64,000 bases of DNA. Source: Rhizopus arrhizus. Its lineage: Eukaryota > Mucoromycota > Mucoromycetes > Mucorales > Rhizopodaceae. Location: the NCBI GenBank assembly GCA_024220505.1, contig JAKZZE010000003.1, forward strand, positions 1,736,001 through 1,800,000. Reading direction: 5' to 3'. Under the pieces are notes generated by a model. That model did no database searches. It was not told the DNA's origin and saw only the letters and a list, made by a program, of their open reading frames with translations. Positions 1 through 12,317 of the stretch are shown here, piece after piece. A program made the translations under genes and the position numbers. Within the stretch, counting starts at the first letter, position 1. Each line of letters opens with the position of its first letter.

Positions 1-611
1 CTTTTTTTTTTTTTTTTTTTTTTTTTTATTTTTTTTATTTTTTTTATTTTACAAATATATAATTTTCATTGGATCTCTTGTAAAAAAACAAAAAAAAAAA
101 ACAGGGTTTCGTAAGCTTATTTTACCTTTGCGGTATTTATATGTCTCTGCGCATTTTTCTTTCCCCCTTTTTTTATTCATTTAGTAATTTGACTCCTATA
201 GGATAACTGTAGGAGTGGATTTTTTTTGGGGGGAGGAAACGAGCAAAACAAAGAAATGAATGTGTATAAGATATAAACAAAACTAGGATTTTTACTTTAT
301 TATTGATAATGTTATTTACACATATTTTGCTTTTGTTTTGAAAATGGATTATAAATACAAAAAAAAAAAAAAAAAAAAAAGAACTACTTGTACATGTAAT
401 AAGAAAACAAAAGAGAGAAAGAGAAAGAGAGAGAGAGAGAAGGAGATCAAGAGGACATGACCTTGTCTTGAAGAGCAAGGGACTTTTCAATCGAATCACA
501 ATAGTTTTGATACTTGATGATCTCATGCAATAAATAGTGAGACTTACTTTCCCAATTGGCCATTGCACGGTTTCCAAATTTACTGTTGCTAATACTGCTG
601 CTACTATTGTT

Positions 612-644
<33 letters not shown>

Positions 645-3600
645 GGAACCAGAGAAATAGAGCTCCATCTTGGGCTTAAGGTCACGGTGAAGATCGAGTT
701 CGATACTCAGTTCACGTACATGTTTGGAGAGAGCATGATATTGAGCGCTTTCATCAAGAAGACTACTCATCATAGGTGGACTAGGTGCTTGCCATTCATG
801 AATTGTCACAGTTTCATTCATCTTGCTATCCAAACAGGTTCCCCATCCATATTCCATTGAGCTCACACCACTAGCAAAGGGTCCTTTACTTTCACGAGCG
901 GCCCAGTAGTTACAAGTAGAGACCCATTCATGAACCTGTTCATCCGAGCCAACTTGAAAGAGATATACAGCACCATTGGATTGCTGAAGAGCAAATGCAT
1001 GCTGTCGTTGACGACTATAGCCAGAGGGGAGAGCATTAGCAAGAGCATGTTTGAGGTCGATGCAACCGATTATTTGAGCACGAGAGAGCCAATCTCCACC
1101 ACCAACCACGGCCTCACTGGCATTCATGCTGCTACTATGACCGCTACAATCAGATATGCAAGAGGCAGAGTCAGATAAAGAAGATGAGCGACTAGTAAGG
1201 TTGCGAAGGCGGTGAGCGGGATTGCGTCGACGTTGGCTCTCTACTTGACTGGAAGACTCAAGCTTATACATACGGAGCTGGCTACGATCAACGACCATGA
1301 AGCATTCCTTCCAGTCACGGTGCTTGGCTTTTTGGTTTGTCTTTTCTAAGAGATGTTTACGTACAACCATGCCTTCCTTATAGTAAGGCGCACTGCTAGT
1401 GTAGGTAGTAGGGAGCTCAGTGTAATGAAGTTGAGAAGCGATAGATTGGTATTGAACGATGGAGGTAGTAGATGATTTGGTAGAGACAACCGATGGACAA
1501 TGAATAGTGGATGTAGGACTAGCAGGACGAGGAGGGTTGATATCTTCTTCACATCGAGCACTGCTATTACTATTACTTTTCCACATGATGGTACCAACAC
1601 TACGCTTGAGGGCTACGCTCACTCGGTTTCTATTGATCAGATTGTTACTGTCGCTACTTTTGATGACAATAGTGCTTGAGGGATTAGTGATCTGCTGTTG
1701 ACGAATACTTGTATACATTTGCTTTAGTAAGTTTCTAATCTCCATATCCCAAGACTTGGATCCTAAATTCCAAGAGGATGTATTGTGAGGCATCGAGTCA
1801 ACAGAGGGTGCATAACTAAGCGAGCTGGAGCTTGTACGGCTTTGATCACTGGGAGTATGTTGAAGACTGATACCACTGGTATGACAATGATCATGATCTA
1901 AATGGTCTTCTTCAGCGTATGCAGGGGCACCAATCTGAGTACGAATGGCATTCATCGTATTCTTGATGAATTCGGCACGAGTCATTTTTCTATAGTCGCC
2001 CTGGGCCACATGAAGATCAGTGTTTAAAAGTAAAAGTGAGTAAACAATAGAATAGACAACATCTAATAAAGTCAAGTTAGACTCGATGTTACACATTCTC
2101 CTTTTTTTTATTTTTATTTTTATTTTATTTTATTTTATTTTTCTTTCACTTGTTCACACACACACACACATATATATATTCTCTTTCTCTCTCTTACCAG
2201 TTGTGCCAAAAATGCATTGTGGGTTACATCGAAAGTATCGATCAGCAAATTCATACAAGATACGATCAATTTGTTGAGTTTCTCCTTTAAGGTGAAGTTT
2301 GGAACATAATTTACGAAAGGCTTGTTCGAGCTTAATACCTTTAAAGTCAAAATGAGCCATATAGCATTTAAGGATAGCATGACTAGAGGCTTCACCATTA
2401 CCGATCCATTCAACTACATTATTCAAATTGTCATAAACAGTTTCGTCTTGATCCCATATACGTTGAGCATATTCAACTGTGGTCGAATCCTTTTGATAAC
2501 GTAAAGTAGAGGTAGAAAAGGAGGAGGAGGAAGAAGACATGAAAAGAGAATGAGCTTTAGGAGGTTCAGAGTACATTTCAATATCAGCAAAGTGACTGTT
2601 TAATTCCTGTTTAGGGGTAATCTCTTCACAACCCTTTCTCTTGGTAAAGATAAATCTATGTTGAATAGATAAAGAGGAAATTTTGGAAATTAATCGTCTA
2701 AGAGTCTATTTTTTCAATGTCAGCTTCAATGTTACACTGCTTTGATCGCTTCCTTTGATTTTACTTTGACTTTTGATAATGATCTCTTTGGCTTGGATGA
2801 ACAGGTTGACAGAGGAAGCGGTGTTTTGGTATCAATCGGCTTTAGTTGTTTGTCTTTAGTATATGTACAAGGAACATATGAGCTTTTGGTTTTACTAAAA
2901 AGCGCTAATGAACTAATGTCAAACATGACTGTAGCAAGAATTATAAGGCTAATGGGTGATAATATAGATGCTAGTGTAATAAATAATAGCTTTGTGATGT
3001 TATATTGATCTTTCATTTGGTAAAAAAAAAGAAAAAAAGAAAACAGATGTTGTATTTTTCTTTTCTTTTAGTATTGTATTATATTGAAATGATGAATAAA
3101 GCTGCAAGACAAAACTTCGGAAAGGAAACCGTCCTCTTTTTATATGAATTCTTAATCTCCCCCTCCCCCTTCCCTTCACCTCGCACACACACACATATAT
3201 ATATATATTCTCTCCCTCTTTATTGTCTTTTAATACTTGCTTTATTCTTCATAAAGCACCTTTCTATTTGATTAATAATATAATACTTGGTGTGTTTTAT
3301 AAAATTTGTATTGAAATCATCGAATACATACATAGTATTATTTCATTTATATGAGAAAGAGTAATAAAATCAAGGATTTTTTTTTGAGGGGGGCGGGGAG
3401 ATTATCAAACAATTACAAAAATGAGCGGGTAGGTCACTTCCAGAAGATTATATATGAAATAGAGGGGAGAGGGTAAGTATTGAAGAATAGAATGAGTGGT
3501 ATTGGCACTACTTTTTATTATTGTTTGCTGTAACAATTTCATGGATATAACAAGAGCCTTTGGTATCTTTACTGTTTTCTATAATTAAAATCGTACGAAA

Positions 3601-4529
3601 ATGAATGTGCTGTATAACCAATATAACCGTATAAATGAATTTAACTTAAAACAAAACAAAAAAAAAAGTTTAGGGGTGAGGGGGAGGGGTGAATAGGAAA
3701 GCAAATGAAAGCTAAAAATCAAAGTTCGTTTTACATCAGATATGTCCACTGTAAAAATCGATGAAAGTAAGTCAAAGCATAAATAAGCTCTAATTATGAA
3801 AAGAGAGGAAGAGAGATTTGGGGGGGGGGAAGGTTTAGAGAGGGGATAAAGAGAAAAGATCAAATAGGAACAGAAAGAATAAGAGGGGAGGGGGGAGAAG
3901 AAGAAGCAAACAAAGTACTTTTTTATACAACTGACTGTAAATCGAAATAAGCTGCTTGGTTTCTCGATGACTACCAGCTTTTGTATACAGGCAGTAAGGG
4001 CTAGCTATTTGCATAAGGAGAGGGATAATGCATATCGATTTGAGTAGGCTTGAGATTTAGTACGAATTATAATTGTGGGGAAGAAGGAGAGGGATATGCT
4101 GTTTGAACATATAACGTTGTTCTCAAAGCGATTTTCGATATTTAGTACAAAAATGGAAAAAAAAGCTTTTATTAAGCTTAATAAAGGGGTCTCATACTTT
4201 ATTTTGGTTAAGTTTCTCTCATAAAAAATATTATAAAGTATACAAATTATTGGCTTCTCTATTTTACTCTTTTCTTTCATCTCTCTCTCTCTCTCTCTCT
4301 CTCTCTTCTGTTCCTCAATTCATGATCATAGTTTTTATGCTTAGACCAATATTAATGACTGCAAATAACAATGAGAATTATCTTGGGAGAAAGAGGGAAG
4401 GGTGGAAAGGAGGTTATAGTCTGTGATTACCAGTGACCACGACATGATCTTGCAGCTATTTACCATATTTTTTATTTATTTACCATGAAATAAAGAAACA
4501 ATTTCTTTTCTAAGCTTTCTAGTTTGAAC
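1..4529. repeat. Left arm of a 4.5 kb inverted repeat
   Basis: The whole interval is the reverse complement of 4975-9515. Paired positions sum to about 9504-9506 all along the arm (447 pairs with 9058, 2096 with 7409, 3016 with 6490, 4005 with 5499, 4529 with 4975). In the stretches I compared, arms differ only in homopolymers and short tandem repeats: the CA/TA run near 2160-2180, the G run near 3820, and the outer A/T tract. The arm includes gene, introns and flanking DNA, so it is a segmental inverted duplication and not a retrocopy. It begins at base 1 inside a poly-T tract, so the left junction cannot be seen. A fold-back assembly artefact at a contig end is a serious alternative. Confidence 0.93.
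447..3016 (-). CDS. Sec7-PH Arf guanine nucleotide exchange factor (left-arm copy)
   Basis: Mirror copy of the gene at 6490-9058. Exons on the minus strand are 3016-2765, 2705-2198 and 2062-447, giving about 791 residues. The Sec7 domain activates Arf GTPases by GDP/GTP exchange and carries the catalytic glutamate in the motif LKGETQQIDR (about residue 226) and LLLLNTDLHVAQ in the second Sec7 half. The PH domain follows near residues 480-640. The 134 nt intron 2 (2197-2063) holds the CA/TA microsatellite that is one of the few differences from the other copy. The reading frame is intact, so both copies could be functional if the palindrome is real. See the right-arm entry for the domain description. 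Confidence 0.85.
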
Positions 4530-4974
4530 TCTGCTCTACTAATTCTAAAATATCTACAACATCTCTCTGTGTGCTATCCTAAGAAATAGAGGATATGTAT
4601 AGACATTTTCAGTTGTTTTTTAATATACATCTCACTTGTTCTCAAGGTAATGCGTGTTCAGTTCTCTGGTATCATCAGCAATTTCCTATTGTTGATAACG
4701 TTAATCTTTAGGACCATCAACTGCTGTATTCTCTCGGTTATTTAGTACACCCAATAAAGATTGGTCACCAAGGCTATGCTGCAGTTTGCCACTCCTAAAG
4801 GGGAAAAACTTGATCTTGGCTAGCATGTTCAATCGACTACATTGTGTTCCTTGACTCAATTGCACTTAAACTTGTGAGTTCTTTTATACTTTACAAATTA
4901 AGATAAGCGGTTTATTCCTAAAGAAAAATCCTTTGAGATATGAAACAAAATAAACAACACATTTTAAGGATGCT
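4530..4974. other. Spacer of the inverted repeat
   Basis: This 445 nt single-copy sequence separates the two arms. The arms stop matching at ...GTTTGAAC (4529) and GTTCAAAC... (4975). I see no convincing ORF, tRNA or transposon end in it. In a genuine palindrome such a spacer is the hairpin loop. In a fold-back artefact it would be the single-copy tip of the template. Confidence 0.85.
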
Positions 4975-7900
4975 GTTCAAACTAGAAAGCTTAGAAAAGA
5001 AATTGTTTCTTTATTTCATGGTAAATAAATAAAAAATATGGTAAATAGCTGCAAGATCATGTCGTGGTCACTGGTAATCACAGACTATAACCTCCTTTCC
5101 ACCCTTCCCTCTTTCTCCCAAGATAATTCTCATTGTTATTTGCAGTCATTAATATTGGTCTAAGCATAAAAACTATGATCATGAATTGAGGAACAGAAGA
5201 GAGAGAGAGAGAGAGAGAGAGAGATGAAAGAAAAGAGTAAAATAGAGAAGCCAATAATTTGTATACTTTATAATATTTTTTATGAGAGAAACTTAACCAA
5301 AATAAAGTATGAGACCCCTTTATTAAGCTTAATAAAAGCTTTTTTTTCCATTTTTGTACTAAATATCGAAAATCGCTTTGAGAACAACGTTATATGTTCA
5401 AACAGCATATCCCTCTCCTTCTTCCCCACAATTATAATTCGTACTAAATCTCAAGCCTACTCAAATCGATATGCATTATCCCTCTCCTTATGCAAATAGC
5501 TAGCCCTTACTGCCTGTATACAAAAGCTGGTAGTCATCGAGAAACCAAGCAGCTTATTTCGATTTACAGTCAGTTGTATAAAAAAGTACTTTGTTTGCTT
5601 CTTCTTCTCCCCCCTCCCCTCTTATTCTTTCTGTTCCTATTTGATCTTTTCTCTTTATCCCCTCTCTAAACCTTCCCCCCCCCCCAAATCTCTCTTCCTC
5701 TCTTTTCATAATTAGAGCTTATTTATGCTTTGACTTACTTTCATCGATTTTTACAGTGGACATATCTGATGTAAAACGAACTTTGATTTTTAGCTTTCAT
5801 TTGCTTTCCTATTCACCCCTCCCCCTCACCCCTAAACTTTTTTTTTTGTTTTGTTTTAAGTTAAATTCATTTATACGGTTATATTGGTTATACAGCACAT
5901 TCATTTTCGTACGATTTTAATTATAGAAAACAGTAAAGATACCAAAGGCTCTTGTTATATCCATGAAATTGTTACAGCAAACAATAATAAAAAGTAGTGC
6001 CAATACCACTCATTCTATTCTTCAATACTTACCCTCTCCCCTCTATTTCATATATAATCTTCTGGAAGTGACCTACCCGCTCATTTTTGTAATTGTTTGA
6101 TAATCTCCCCGCCCCCCTCAAAAAAAAAATCCTTGATTTTATTACTCTTTCTCATATAAATGAAATAATACTATGTATGTATTCGATGATTTCAATACAA
6201 ATTTTATAAAACACACCAAGTATTATATTATTAATCAAATAGAAAGGTGCTTTATGAAGAATAAAGCAAGTATTAAAAGACAATAAAGAGGGAGAGAATA
6301 TATATATATATGTGTGTGTGTGCGAGGTGAAGGGAAGGGGGAGGGGGAGATTAAGAATTCATATAAAAAGAGGACGGTTTCCTTTCCGAAGTTTTGTCTT
6401 GCAGCTTTATTCATCATTTCAATATAATACAATACTAAAAGAAAAGAAAAATACAACATCTGTTTTCTTTTTTTCTTTTTTTTTACCAAATGAAAGATCA
6501 ATATAACATCACAAAGCTATTATTTATTACACTAGCATCTATATTATCACCCATTAGCCTTATAATTCTTGCTACAGTCATGTTTGACATTAGTTCATTA
6601 GCGCTTTTTAGTAAAACCAAAAGCTCATATGTTCCTTGTACATATACTAAAGACAAACAACTAAAGCCGATTGATACCAAAACACCGCTTCCTCTGTCAA
6701 CCTGTTCATCCAAGCCAAAGAGATCATTATCAAAAGTCAAAGTAAAATCAAAGGAAGCGATCAAAGCAGTGTAACATTGAAGCTGACATTGAAAAAATAG
6801 ACTCTTAGACGATTAATTTCCAAAATTTCCTCTTTATCTATTCAACATAGATTTATCTTTACCAAGAGAAAGGGTTGTGAAGAGATTACCCCTAAACAGG
6901 AATTAAACAGTCACTTTGCTGATATTGAAATGTACTCTGAACCTCCTAAAGCTCATTCTCTTTTCATGTCTTCTTCCTCCTCCTCCTTTTCTACCTCTAC
7001 TTTACGTTATCAAAAGGATTCGACCACAGTTGAATATGCTCAACGTATATGGGATCAAGACGAAACTGTTTATGACAATTTGAATAATGTAGTTGAATGG
7101 ATCGGTAATGGTGAAGCCTCTAGTCATGCTATCCTTAAATGCTATATGGCTCATTTTGACTTTAAAGGTATTAAGCTCGAACAAGCCTTTCGTAAATTAT
7201 GTTCCAAACTTCACCTTAAAGGAGAAACTCAACAAATTGATCGTATCTTGTATGAATTTGCTGATCGATACTTTCGATGTAACCCACAATGCATTTTTGG
7301 CACAACTGGTAAGAGAGAGAAAGAGAATATATATGTGTGTGTGTGTGTGAACAAGTGAAAGAAAAATAAAATAAAATAAAATAAAAATAAAAATAAAAAA
7401 AAAGGAGAATGTGTAACATCGAGTCTAACTTGACTTTATTAGATGTTGTCTATTCTATTGTTTACTCACTTTTACTTTTAAACACTGATCTTCATGTGGC
7501 CCAGGGCGACTATAGAAAAATGACTCGTGCCGAATTCATCAAGAATACGATGAATGCCATTCGTACTCAGATTGGTGCCCCTGCATACGCTGAAGAAGAC
7601 CATTTAGATCATGATCATTGTCATACCAGTGGTATCAGTCTTCAACATACTCCCAGTGATCAAAGCCGTACAAGCTCCAGCTCGCTTAGTTATGCACCCT
7701 CTGTTGACTCGATGCCTCACAATACATCCTCTTGGAATTTAGGATCCAAGTCTTGGGATATGGAGATTAGAAACTTACTAAAGCAAATGTATACAAGTAT
7801 TCGTCAACAGCAGATCACTAATCCCTCAAGCACTATTGTCATCAAAAGTAGCGACAGTAACAATCTGATCAATAGAAACCGAGTGAGCGTAGCCCTCAAG

Positions 7901-8860
7901 CGTAGTGTTGGTACCATCATGTGGAAAAGTAATAGTAATAGCAGTGCTCGATGTGAAGAAGATATCAACCCTCCTCGTCCTGCTAGTCCTACATCCACTA
8001 TTCATTGTCCATCGGTTGTCTCTACCAAATCATCTACTACCTCCATCGTTCAATACCAATCTATCGCTTCTCAACTTCATTACACTGAGCTCCCTACTAC
8101 CTACACTAGCAGTGCGCCTTACTATAAGGAAGGCATGGTTGTACGTAAACATCTCTTAGAAAAGACAAACCAAAAAGCCAAGCACCGTGACTGGAAGGAA
8201 TGCTTCATGGTCGTTGATCGTAGCCAGCTCCGTATGTATAAGCTTGAGTCTTCCAGTCAAGTAGAGAGCCAACGTCGACGCAATCCCGCTCACCGCCTTC
8301 GCAACCTTACTAGTCGCTCATCTTCTTTATCTGACTCTGCCTCTTGCATATCTGATTGTAGCGGTCATAGTAGCAGCATGAATGCCAGTGAGGCCGTGGT
8401 TGGTGGTGGAGATTGGCTCTCTCGTGCTCAAATAATCGGTTGCATCGACCTCAAACATGCTCTTGCTAATGCTCTCCCCTCTGGCTATAGTCGTCAACGA
8501 CAGCATGCATTTGCTCTTCAGCAATCCAATGGTGCTGTATATCTCTTTCAAGTTGGCTCGGATGAACAGGTTCATGAATGGGTCTCTACTTGTAACTACT
8601 GGGCCGCTCGTGAAAGTAAAGGACCCTTTGCTAGTGGTGTGAGCTCAATGGAATATGGATGGGGAACCTGTTTGGATAGCAAGATGAATGAAACTGTGAC
8701 AATTCATGAATGGCAAGCACCTAGTCCACCTATGATGAGTAGTCTTCTTGATGAAAGCGCTCAATATCATGCTCTCTCCAAACATGTACGTGAACTGAGT
8801 ATCGAACTCGATCTTCACCGTGACCTTAAGCCCAAGATGGAGCTCTATTTCTCTGGTTCC

Positions 8861-8893
<33 letters not shown>

Positions 8894-9456
8894 AACAATA
8901 GTAGCAGCAGTATTAGCAACAGTAAATTTGGAAACCGTGCAATGGCCAATTGGGAAAGTAAGTCTCACTATTTATTGCATGAGATCATCAAGTATCAAAA
9001 CTATTGTGATTCGATTGAAAAGTCCCTTGCTCTTCAAGACAAGGTCATGTCCTCTTGATCTCCTTCTCTCTCTCTCTCTTTCTCTTTCTCTCTTTTGTTT
9101 TCTTATTACATGTACAAGTAGTTCTTTTTTTTTTTTTTTTTTTTTTGTATTTATAATCCATTTTCAAAACAAAAGCAAAATATGTGTAAATAACATTATC
9201 AATAATAAAGTAAAAATCCTAGTTTTGTTTATATCTTATACACATTCATTTCTTTGTTTTGCTCGTTTCCTCCCCCCAAAAAAAATCCACTCCTACAGTT
9301 ATCCTATAGGAGTCAAATTACTAAATGAATAAAAAAAGGGGGAAAGAAAAATGCGCAGAGACATATAAATACCGCAAAGGTAAAATAAGCTTACGAAACC
9401 CTGTTTTTTTTTTTGTTTTTTTACAAGAGATCCAATGAAAATTATATATTTGTAAA

Positions 9457-9515
<59 letters not shown>
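4975..9515. repeat. Right arm of the 4.5 kb inverted repeat, ending in poly-A
   Basis: Reverse complement of 1-4529 (see that entry). It contains the Arf-GEF gene at 6490-9058 and about 1.5 kb of its upstream DNA with purine/pyrimidine-rich simple repeats (GA run near 5200-5222, C run near 5685). The repeat ends inside an uninterrupted 57 nt poly-A tract (9459-9515). The left arm has an interrupted T tract at the same place. Beyond 9515 the sequence is unique in the window. Confidence 0.93.
6490..9058 (+). CDS. Sec7-PH Arf guanine nucleotide exchange factor (right-arm copy)
   Basis: Likely an EFA6/Syt1-type Arf GEF acting at membranes by loading Arf with GTP. Exons are 6490-6741, 6801-7308 and 7443-9058 (about 791 residues). 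Intron 1 is 59 nt with a CTGAC branch point. Intron 2 is 134 nt; joining FGTT to DVVYSIVYS restores the Sec7 fold exactly. The Sec7 domain is about residues 165-345: catalytic Glu in LKGETQQIDR, then LLLLNTDLHVAQ and KMTRAEFIKNTM. The PH domain is about 480-640 with a Ser-rich insertion, then a poly-Asn run and a C-terminal helical tail (SHYLLHEIIKYQNYCDSIEK). Exon 1 encodes a very hydrophobic segment (residues about 8-45), odd for this family, so the N terminus is the least certain part. A GTAAGT at 8959-8964 lies inside conserved tail sequence and is not a splice site. An identical gene is in the left arm. Confidence 0.88.
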
Positions 9516-9517
<2 letters not shown>

Positions 9518-10995
9518 AATAAGAAATTATTCTCCCCTTTATTTGCTGATCGTTTTACGACGATATATCCTATTCTTACATTAACGTTTTGATTGAAGTT
9601 TGCAGCTATTGGATAAATCCGGCGACAAAACTTTATTGTAATATTAACATCGTTATTTAAAAGAAAAATAAAGATGAATTTATGTGATTTTCAAAAATTA
9701 GAGTAACCCCTTAGTGATGTATTTTGCTCCACAAAATTGTACCAACTATCTTTCTAATAAACGCGTAGTACTTTATAGGGTACATCCTCTCTGGATATTT
9801 ATTCAAAAACTATTTCATGAATTTGTATAGTTTCTTTTATTTTTGGATTAAAGCTGCAAAAAAGATTTTTCTACAATGCCTTTTATATAGAAGATAAAAG
9901 AGTATTAAATATCGATTTAATCACAAGGCGTCATGAATGTCTCATTTCAAAACCGGGAAGCTGTTATTTTGACAGCAGCTTTGTCCGAAAGAATCCATCA
10001 ATAACCTGTTTATGGGATTTTTCAAGTCGTATGTCATTGTATTCATATTTATTACGCATACTGCGAAATCTTTTTTTTTGTTCCAATTGTAGATAATTTC
10101 TTGGCTTTGTTTCAGTAAATAATGTAAGGAAATGGTTTACAGTGGCAAGTTTGTCCAAAAGAATTTTTTATTAACTTTTAATTCTTGTACAATACATTTT
10201 ATTAAAACGGATATACTCTCTTTTAACAATAGAAACTTCATTAATAATTTGCTTTTCTTTCTTGTGAATATTTTGTGTACATTTTTTTTGTCGTATAAAT
10301 TCAAAGGAAATGATGTGCGACAACAAGATTTAGGACGAACATTATTCCAATTAGAATTGAAGTGGAACTGAAGGCAAAAATATATAAACATGACTAATTG
10401 GAAACAATTTCTACTATTTTGAGAAGGTCCTGTTTCAAAAAAGTAGTGCTCAAAAGCAAGTAAATAAATAATCTCATACTGTATCGAAATTACTCTGTGT
10501 TATGGCATTAATTATAAATATATATAGTTGATTAAGAGAATATTAATCATACAATAAACTGTATAATTCCTTGTCTTTTATTATAATATAATAACAATAA
10601 AAATGGTTTGTCTAGTTGCACAGAACTCAGATAGAGTCGCGTAAGAAAAAAAAAAAAAAAACCAAATAAAAAAAAACACGCTCTGATAAAGAATATTACG
10701 CGAAGTGGAATTTGATTGGTCAATTTTTCTAGTAAAACACAAGTTTTTTTATTTTGCTTTTACTTTTTCTCCCTTTTTCTTTCTTTCAATCAGCAAATGG
10801 ACTTACAGTTTAATTTTTTATCACCTTCTCCCAAGTAAAACTTAAAAGAATATCATTCAATACAATATCGCTGTTATTTACGCTTTCATAATAAACAATA
10901 GTAGTTTCAATATACCCTCAACTGTACTTTCACCTTTAGAAAATAAGAAAGAATCATATTTAGTTGATAATGATACAACAGCTACGACAGCAAAA
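9516..10995. other. Intergenic region with weak transposon-like coding traces
   Basis: About 1.5 kb of AT-rich DNA. Minus-strand frames between about 9960 and 10390 encode two short adjoining peptides rich in Lys/Asn (for example EYNDIRLEKSHKQVIDGF). They look like a broken coding sequence but I cannot assign a family. The last 200 nt upstream of 10996 is CT-rich (near 10760-10790), consistent with a fungal promoter for the next gene. Confidence 0.5.
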
Positions 10996-12309
10996 ATGAA
11001 TACACCTAATGAAACTAATGAAAAGAAAAGATACTCTATATTTACAACACCTATAAAGAATGACTTTTATGCCATTCGTCATCCACATCATACCCCTAAT
11101 GATCAAGAAAACCAACCCAATATAAACCACACTGCGCTAAACGAGTTAAAAAGAGCAGCAATTGACGACATCACGTCATCTCCTTCTTCAGCGATAGACG
11201 GATTCAAGCGTATGAAAATACAACCTCAGAATATAAAAATAAACGAAGCAAGATCACAGGAACAACAACAATTACAACTATTTAATACCTGTAAAAGTTT
11301 GTGGCCTGAGAATCAAACATTAGGAGACCTTAGTCATGATAAAATCATGGAGCTAAGCAACCTTTTAAAAATACGTCTACTTCAAGGAAAATTTAAATTG
11401 ATGGATAACATGGATCCCAATAATGAGCTTTATCGTCTATTTACCCAAGATCGTGTACTTCCTACCAAATTAAAGCATTCACATAAAATCGCATTGTCTT
11501 CCAAACGAACAAAGTCAGTGTTATCTGTTGTGGGTAATAGAAGAAATTTACCTACAGGGAATAATAACATATATACATCATACGAAGAACCTATTGCATC
11601 ACCACTGCCATCCATTGACCATGACGCTTTGCTTGTTTCTCCAATAAGACCTCAGCACCTACCAAGGAAGAAAGACAAAACACCAAAGAATAACCAAAAA
11701 ATCAACCGAACACCTGGAAAATCACCACGTACACCAATGAAGTCGCCGCGTATGGCAACCAAATCACCACGGACACCAGCAAAAACACCTAGAACGCCTA
11801 TCACACCAAGAAGGAAAGGAACTACGCCAGATGCGCCTACTGTTATTTTACCGGATGGTAAACAAAAAAGAATGGTCAAATCTTATATAAATTTAACACT
11901 GTATATATTAGGAAAACGATTCTTTCTTTGCGAGCCATGCAATAAGAAATATAAAAATAGAAACGGTCTTACTTATCATCTAGTAAGATGTAAAAATAAC
12001 GGTCCGTTCAACAATAGAGAAGAGGATGAATTACAAAGTCAACAAAGCGTACAAAGCGCACAAAGCGTAACAAGTGCGCAAAGTCAAAACACAATAAATG
12101 CAGCCACACCGTTGAACGAGATTACACCGATGAATGAAACTACACCAACAGCAATCATATTTGAAGAAAATAAAGAAGAACCGCTATTAGAAGAATTTGA
12201 TTTATTTGATAGTATCAATAGCTCATTCGATGAAGACATGTTGAGTAGTTTACAAAGCTCAAATATAGGCTTCAGTCCTCAAATGGATGATTTGTATAAT
12301 TTACTCTGA
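10996..12309 (+). CDS. C2HC zinc-finger nuclear protein with repeated Ser/Thr-Pro sites
   Basis: Single-exon ORF of 437 residues, not matched to a named gene. Residues about 235-275 are a Lys-rich block with KSPRTP/TPRTP-type repeats, typical of proline-directed kinase (CDK) targets. A single finger near residues 312-332 has the pattern C-x2-C-x12-H-x3-C (CEPCNKKYKNRNGLTYHLVRC). The C-terminal 70 residues are acidic and hydrophobic (EEFDLFDSINSSFDED), like an activation domain. A segment near residues 121-137 (LSNLLKIRLLQGKFKLM) loosely resembles the short motif of Whi5/Nrm1 cell-cycle repressors; that is speculation. A transcription or cell-cycle regulator is the best guess. The stop codon lies 8 nt from the PRP28 stop on the other strand. 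Confidence 0.8.
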   Translation: MNTPNETNEKKRYSIFTTPIKNDFYAIRHPHHTPNDQENQPNINHTALNELKRAAIDDITSSPSSAIDGFKRMKIQPQNIKINEARSQEQQQLQLFNTCKSLWPENQTLGDLSHDKIMELSNLLKIRLLQGKFKLMDNMDPNNELYRLFTQDRVLPTKLKHSHKIALSSKRTKSVLSVVGNRRNLPTGNNNIYTSYEEPIASPLPSIDHDALLVSPIRPQHLPRKKDKTPKNNQKINRTPGKSPRTPMKSPRMATKSPRTPAKTPRTPITPRRKGTTPDAPTVILPDGKQKRMVKSYINLTLYILGKRFFLCEPCNKKYKNRNGLTYHLVRCKNNGPFNNREEDELQSQQSVQSAQSVTSAQSQNTINAATPLNEITPMNETTPTAIIFEENKEEPLLEEFDLFDSINSSFDEDMLSSLQSSNIGFSPQMDDLYNLL

Positions 12310-12317
12310 TCTTGTAT

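Noticed and set aside
173..685. 170-codon minus-strand ORF (and mirror 8820-9332)
   Set aside because: Overlaps the end of the Arf-GEF gene in another frame and runs into poly-Thr, poly-Phe and Ser-Leu repeats made by simple DNA repeats.
8959..8964. GTAAGT in Arf-GEF exon 3 as a splice donor
   Set aside because: The frame continues through it into a conserved-looking helical tail (SHYLLHEIIKYQNYCD) and ends normally at 9058.
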